DNA of 64,000 nt from Oscheius sp. JU75. Taxonomy: Eukaryota > Nematoda > Chromadorea > Rhabditida > Rhabditidae. Below the pieces are notes generated by a model. That model had not been told where the DNA came from. It did no database searches and saw only the letters and a list, made by a program, of their open reading frames with translations. The stretch is taken from NCBI GenBank assembly GCA_037178855.1, contig JASJZC010000002.1, positions 3,410,001 through 3,474,000 on the forward strand, read 5' to 3'. Below, piece by piece: positions 58,871 through 64,000 of the stretch. The position numbers and the translations under genes were made by a program. The stretch's first letter is position 1. Each line of letters begins with the position of its first letter.

Positions 58871-60741
58871 CTATTTGGTCTTTTTCGACTCCGGACGTTG
58901 TTTTCTCGCGTTGATGATGTCCTCCTCGGTCGGCTTCTTTGTCGAAAGCTCTTCTTTCGTCGTCGTCACCGCTCTAAAACCTTTTTTTTTTTTTTTTGAA
59001 AAAAAAAAGTCTGACCGATTGAGAGCGTCCCAGACACCGCCCATCAAGATGGCACAACAGACGTTTTCCACTGGGGCCAGCGGGTCCGTGACTCCAAGAA
59101 CGAGGGCTGACAGTTTGAAATAGACGAAGAATCCTATCACGCTCTGAATATTGGTCATTTTTGCTATAGAAATAGTTAGAATTACCAGATAGACGAGTTC
59201 GTGCGGAGCCATGACGTACATTCGATTCTTCTCTAGGACGAAGACGATCGAAGCAACCAAGCAGGCCTTGGTTGTGAACGTCGGGTAGAGCAGCTCGTGC
59301 TGCATCGGAGCCCAAGAGCCTCGGATTAGCTGCATTTAGAATTTTATAAAGCGTGTTACTGCAGGTAGCATTCACTACCTTGTTCTGGAAGTTATAGCTA
59401 TGTTTTTTGACAACGCCTCTTGCCGATTTGAAATTGAGAGAGATAAGTAAACCGCAATGATCGTGAACATGAAATAAAAGCTCACAAGTCGGTGCATGTG
59501 AAAGGATTAGGTGGGATGTTCATCTTAAATGCGCGTTGAACGGTGGTTGCTCCACACAGCGACTGAGGAAATTTTATGGTACAGTAGAAACGCAATAAGC
59601 GTCAAGTCTAACAGGGTCATTAATCTCATTTTCAGTGATATCATGTCGGTTAGGGCAAAGTGAACAATGCTACCAAACCACATCTTTGAAAGATGATCTT
59701 TCTGTGTGAGAAGATATATTGAAAAAGAGCTAACCTTTTCGACTATTTTGACTACTCCACTGCCGGCTCCTTTCGCGACTCCAACGAGCAATTGGACCAG
59801 ATAGGATTCAGGATAGATCTTGGCCGCGTAGGTGACTCCATGGGATATTTTGTACGTCCGTTGGACTTCTTTCACCACGCAGAGAGCCAGTTTGATGGGG
59901 AAAAACTTGCTGAGACGGCAGACGACGTCAAACGGCGAATAGAAGACGGCATACCACACGCCTGTTGCCTATTTCTGATATGAGAGCAAGAAAAAAGGAA
60001 GGAACCCACCAGTATTACGTCCCGATGATTTTTAAAAGGTGTTATTACTGGCTCGCCGAGCAGGAAGCAGGACAAAAAACTCCCTAAATTCAAACTCTTC
60101 GGTGGTTAAAAGAAGCAAATACCTGCGAAAGATGTGAGCATACAGGAGAGCCAACAGGAGAAGGGGTGCCTTCGAGAAAAACTTGTCGCTGAGGGGCCGA
60201 GATCGTCCTTTACGGATATGCACATCTGAGAGCATATATTTATCAAGTCGGTACGATATCTTTTCCCGAACCAATGGCTTGGATCTGTCAAGGTCTGTGG
60301 GAAAGAATGAAAAAAAAAATTTCAGAAAAATTAGGCTAATAGAACAATTTGTGAGCTCAGGCGAGTAATGTAGCTGATATTGTGCCATTCGATAGAGTGC
60401 TACATAACAAGCTGCCAAATCTATTCGCATCAACTTCATGTATTCATATCAGCAGCGAATATCTCAATATGGCTTTTTGTCATCTGAGACCATTTGATGT
60501 CTCACCGTAGTACTAGAGATTTTTGAAGATTACGGAAAGGTTTCGACTGTACAACCAAAGTCTTAAATAGTGGTATCGTGAAAAACTGACCAATATATAG
60601 TGGGCTACGTCGAAATAGGGATACATTTTCTGCTTTTGCAGCAGTCCTCCTATCTGAAAACTTCCTTTCTACACTAACAAAAGAAAGATCAACCTGTATT
60701 AAATCCTCTGGGCTAACTCCTAAATCATCTAGGGAGAACAT
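58871..60741 (-). CDS. tric: TRIC channel, copy B
   Basis: Eight exons: 60694-60741, 60591-60653, 60123-60225, 60010-60083, 59735-59968, 59186-59329, 59016-59143, 58871-58973, in phase, 298 aa. Same landmarks as copy A: KMYPYFDVAHYIL, SRRHPFSCWLSCMLTSFA, LLGEPVITPFK, WYAVFYSPFDVVCRL, KEVQRTYKISHGV, GVAKGAGSG, FVYFKLSALVLG, MGGVWDAL. The C-terminal tail is different and Lys-rich (RPESKKTK). The ATG at 60741 was chosen to match copy A; an in-frame ATG at 60810 would add 23 aa. It starts 144 bp after the snurportin stop, so it is probably the last gene of an operon. Intron positions differ from copy A in a telling way (see findings). Confidence 0.9.
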
Positions 60742-60885
60742 CTCGAAGGCACCTAAACTGCTAGTTGGCTTATGAACCGAAGTGACTGAGATATTTGGGG
60801 ATCGACCCATCGAGAAAATAAATAAAATTGATGGTGAACTTTTATCATGGGATTAAAACATAATACCGGTACAATTATGGTCAGA

Positions 60886-62556
60886 TCAACGGGTAGAAGA
60901 GGACATCTCATCGTCGGTCTGGTCCTTTCCGATCCGACTCACGTGTTTGTGCTTCTTGTTGAACTGCTCGATGTACTCGTCTGCGCTCAACTTCTCCGTG
61001 TTCGCCGCAAAATATCTAGGAGTTTTTATTAATCTAAAAAATTCAAAAGGGCATACTTTTCAGGAATGTTGACTCGAAGAACGTCGGGAAGCATGAAGGG
61101 CTTGAGCCAACCAACCAAGGGACTCTGTCCGGCCACGTAGAGGACCTGTGAGTGATAGAAAAGAAGACCGTCGACGCCGAAACTGAAAAGAAGAGGGGTA
61201 TTTTGCGAGAATCAGGGTCCAAGGGACGTAATTCGGGCCCAACCAATGATTCTTGCAGTTGGAGCGTTAACCGACAGCGCCATTCACTATTCAAAAACAC
61301 TTGAATTTAGGTGCCGAAATGAGCATAGACAGTGCCTTTTTTGGGGAAGCTAGTAAATTGTTAATAAAAAATAGTCAGAACCAAAAAAAAAAAAAATAAC
61401 CTACTCGAACTCCGTATTCATCATCTTTTCCATCTCCTTAGTGTCACATCGACATGCCGGAAGTTGTTTGAAGACGAATTTGCAAGATTTCGTGCTGACA
61501 GCAAGCTGCGGGTTCTCTTCTACGTGAGACTGGAGGAAGAAGCGACGATTGTCGAAGGGAAAGTCGTAGTAGACATTGCCACTCCAGCAGAGAATGTCCA
61601 GAAGGTAGAAGGTCTGTCCGGCTAGAATGCAGTCCAGAATCGTGTATCTCCCTAAAATTAATGATGAAATAAGAAAAAAGAGAAAGGTACCGCTACGACA
61701 AGGAAGCTGTGACTTGAACTGGTGAAGGAGACGGCCGCCCTTCGAATATGCTGTTGTGATGCCCTGGAAAAAATGAATTGGGAAGATTCTAAAGTAGGTT
61801 TAGGTTTATCCAACAGATTTATCATAAGTGCATTTTCAACTGTCAAAATCAGTGCAACCAACTGCTGAAAACTCTATTGACATAGCCACCAAGTCACGAA
61901 AAATTGGGTATTCGGCAAGAAGGTTTGGTATCTCATAAGAGTTTTGTGGCATCAACCGCGTAAAAAAAATGTCAACTTGTGATCCTGTTCAGTATACAAC
62001 GCTAGGATTTACAAATCTGATCGGATAGGCCAGGCCAACCTTGTAAACAGCGGACAGAGTGACCGAGGTAATCTTTTGAATCGACGCCCATCCAAACAAG
62101 GCGTACCTCCGTGGCAACGACGAGAACTCTCCTTCCAACAGGAGACGGGACCATAATCCAATCATCCGAGAGCTTCTCAGGAATATCGACAAGCCATTCG
62201 CTGGTCATGAGCTCGTTGTCGTATCTATTCCTTCGCCGCTCCTTCTTCATCGAATAGTCCATCGCCTCCGTTTGTTCTCCTTCTTCCGTCTCCTCTTCTT
62301 CGTCACTTTCTAAGTTTTCGGCCAAATTTCTCATGTGATTCTGGGCGTCGAGACGTCGATTCCGCTGTCGTTCGAGAGCGTCACGACGTCTGTCTGCCTG
62401 CTGTTCGGCTGCCTTCTCAACGTTTTTGTACTGACAGAAACGGGGATGCTGGCCTAAAATTTGATTTGTATGTATAAACGAATAAAAAATACCAAGGGCG
62501 GAGGGATCCACCTTGGACTCGGTCATCAGATTGGTAAGCTCGTCTATATCGGCCAT
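60886..62556 (-). CDS. SNUPN: Snurportin-1, snRNP import adaptor
   Basis: Six exons: 62493-62556, 62107-62453, 61691-61763, 61405-61651, 61057-61182, 60886-61015, in phase, 328 aa (human 360). The N-terminal importin-beta-binding region is basic ([20 protein letters not shown]), followed by an acidic stretch and the cap-binding domain: [88 protein letters not shown]. All match human SNUPN blocks. Known role: binds the trimethylguanosine cap of U snRNPs and imports them with importin beta. The ATG directly follows CTTTAG, a trans-splice-like acceptor 141 bp after the NOL6 stop. Confidence 0.92.
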
Positions 62557-62697
62557 CTAAAGACATTTTTTACCATTAAATTCTCATGGATAGGTATAAT
62601 TTAATGCTTAAAACATGAGAAATGTCATGAAACAAGTTCTTGGAAAGTTTATAACAAGGAAACAGACAACAACGCAATAACAAGAACAACAAAATGA

Positions 62698-64000
62698 TTA
62701 GAAATTTTTCTCTATCGATCTGATGATACTCTTGCCCATAACTTCGATCTTCTCAATGATCTCTTCCCGACTTGGGTGAACTTTTTCCCGGCTTTTAGTC
62801 AAGTTATCGCCGCTCCGAGAGACCTGAGTACCTTATACACAACAATAACTAAGTAAACGAACCTTGGCGGGAACACCTTCCCCTATCGGCTTGAATTTGA
62901 CGGCAATCTTGTCGCTTCCGTACTTGTTGTAGAAGAAGAGGGCTACTGAGCCAAGGCTGTTCTGCAGGGCGACAACGAGATCGGTTACTGGGTCGAAATC
63001 GACAACGGGAAGACCCTAAAACTCCACTTTTAGTTGAAAAATTGTGATGGTGCAGTGGTAGTAGGCGCTAGTACAAATATACTACCTTCGATCCTGCCTG
63101 ATGCAGAATAATTATAAAGCAAGACAAACCTTCAACTCTCCATTCTCGACCATCTCCACAGCCCTAGTGACCATTTTTCGATGGCAGCTCAAGACGAGAT
63201 CATAGTTCTTGAATGTGCTCTGGGTGACAGATCCGAGCAGATCTACGACGGCCTCTTTTGTCAATCCCTCATCGATTATTCTAAGGGAGTTTGTGGCCAG
63301 AGCGACGAGTCGTTTTAGCATTTGCGGAGAGGGATCTTTTGTCCATCTGAATCGGATTTTGGTAAAAAAGGAAAGGAAAAGGGCCAACTTGTTGCCCAAA
63401 TGATCCTCGTTGGTTATGATGACCATCGGGGGAAGAACTGGGCGCATTTTGATGAAGTTCAGCTCAAGATTGTCCAATTCTTCATGGGTCCATTGCGAAT
63501 CGAAATCTACGAACAGGGGCTGAGAGAGCCAGCTATGCTTGGCCAGCAGTTTCAGGCAGCGGCGGAAGGCGCACAAGGACGAGCTGTAATGGTCGATTTT
63601 GCACAAGAAGTACAAAGAAAAGTACCCCGGTTCCGATTTATCCTTACTCCCCAATGCGGCGGCTACCAGTAGCTCAGTGGCGAAATCTGTCAAAATGCCG
63701 GACATCTGGTGTGCGCCGAGCCATCTGCAAGTGTTTGGCATTAGGAAACTGAGGGAATAGACTAACAGTTTAAAAAGTTGGACTGTCGAGGAGAAGAAAC
63801 TGCTTTTGAGGGAGAAGGAATGGAGCGAGGAGGCCAGCTGCAGTTCCGAGACAAATCTGAATTCGGACTAGACTAAACTTGAGGATATGATACTTTTTTT
63901 GGAAGCTGGAATGAGCTCTTCCCTCGGGAGTGCCTTTGATGCGAGAGGCGCCGTTCTCCTTGAGGCTGTTGACCCGGCCCTCCAGCAGCCTCTGCAGCTT
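62698..64000 (-). CDS. NOL6: NOL6/Nrap/Utp22, C-terminal part (gene runs off window)
   Basis: Six visible exons: 63894-64000 (cut), 63767-63856, 63389-63724, 63130-63346, 62863-63015, 62698-62823, in phase, about 342 C-terminal residues. Conserved blocks: LQRLLEGRVNSLKE, STVQLFKLWLGAHQMSG, ATELLVAAALG, WLSQPLFVDFD, NKWTKDPSPQMLKRLVALAT and SLGSVALFFYNKYGSD, corresponding to the end of human NOL6. Known role: UTP22-Rrp7 module of the SSU processome in the nucleolus. The gene starts beyond base 64000. It appears to head an operon with SNUPN and TRIC copy B. The intron at 63016-63129 contains a tRNA-like element. Confidence 0.9.
63044..63110 (+). repeat. tRNA-like element in a NOL6 intron
   Basis: Box A-like TGGTGCAGTGGTAGTAGGCG and box B-like CTTCGATCCTG at tRNA spacing, on the strand opposite to NOL6. 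A CTAGTA/TACTA arm can pair. Probably a tRNA-derived repeat. Confidence 0.5.

Noticed and set aside
1-64000. CRISPR arrays, bacterial operons or prophage
   Set aside because: No regularly spaced repeats; introns and nematode-specific genes show this is nuclear eukaryotic DNA.

Overview
The window is nuclear DNA from a nematode, probably a chromadorean. The marker genes are a major sperm protein, a MAB-3-type protein with two DM domains, a ZP/cuticlin-like protein, and an eggshell proteoglycan of the CPG-1/CPG-2 type. Genes are split by many short introns (typical size 38-45 nt) ending in TTTCAG, TTTTAG or looser AG sites. Several genes lie head-to-tail with gaps near 140 bp and an AG just before the downstream ATG, as in spliced-leader operons. 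I cannot name the species or clade from sequence alone. Exon models were built by hand from splice signals, reading-frame continuity and family alignment; exon edges may be off by a base or two.

Left part (1-24.7 kb): UTP13/TBL3 and PNO1, both acting in 40S ribosomal subunit assembly, sit on the + strand as a likely operon. A MAB-3-like gene follows on the - strand with large introns, next to a 6.6-kb stretch with no recognisable gene. A ZP-domain membrane protein on the + strand spans 19.3-24.6 kb.

Middle (24.9-29.6 kb): three genes for tiny secreted Tyr/Gly-rich peptides with Gly-Lys-Arg processing sites. Two of them are an essentially identical pair in a large inverted duplication with a 1.35-kb spacer. 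A fourth, more distant member lies at 49.4-50.1 kb. This is the most unusual feature of the window. From 29.9 to 38.6 kb four - strand genes follow: ACAD8-type acyl-CoA dehydrogenase, NUP85, a Rac-type GTPase, and the CPG-like proteoglycan with five chitin-binding-like domains.

Right part: a repeat nest with paired inverted tRNA-like sequences lies at 38.9-39.4 kb. After it come a 12-exon cytochrome P450, two small unfamiliar genes (one CS/HSP20-like, one coiled-coil), and a single-exon MSP gene. On the - strand there follow the Y/G-rich peptide, a divergent Ras-like GTPase with a CAAX box, a C-type lectin with an apparent frameshift, and a TRIC channel gene. The window ends with a probable - strand operon NOL6 (cut by the window edge) > snurportin-1 > second TRIC channel. 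Dispersed tRNA-like elements, several strong hairpins and three probable GC-AG introns are further features.
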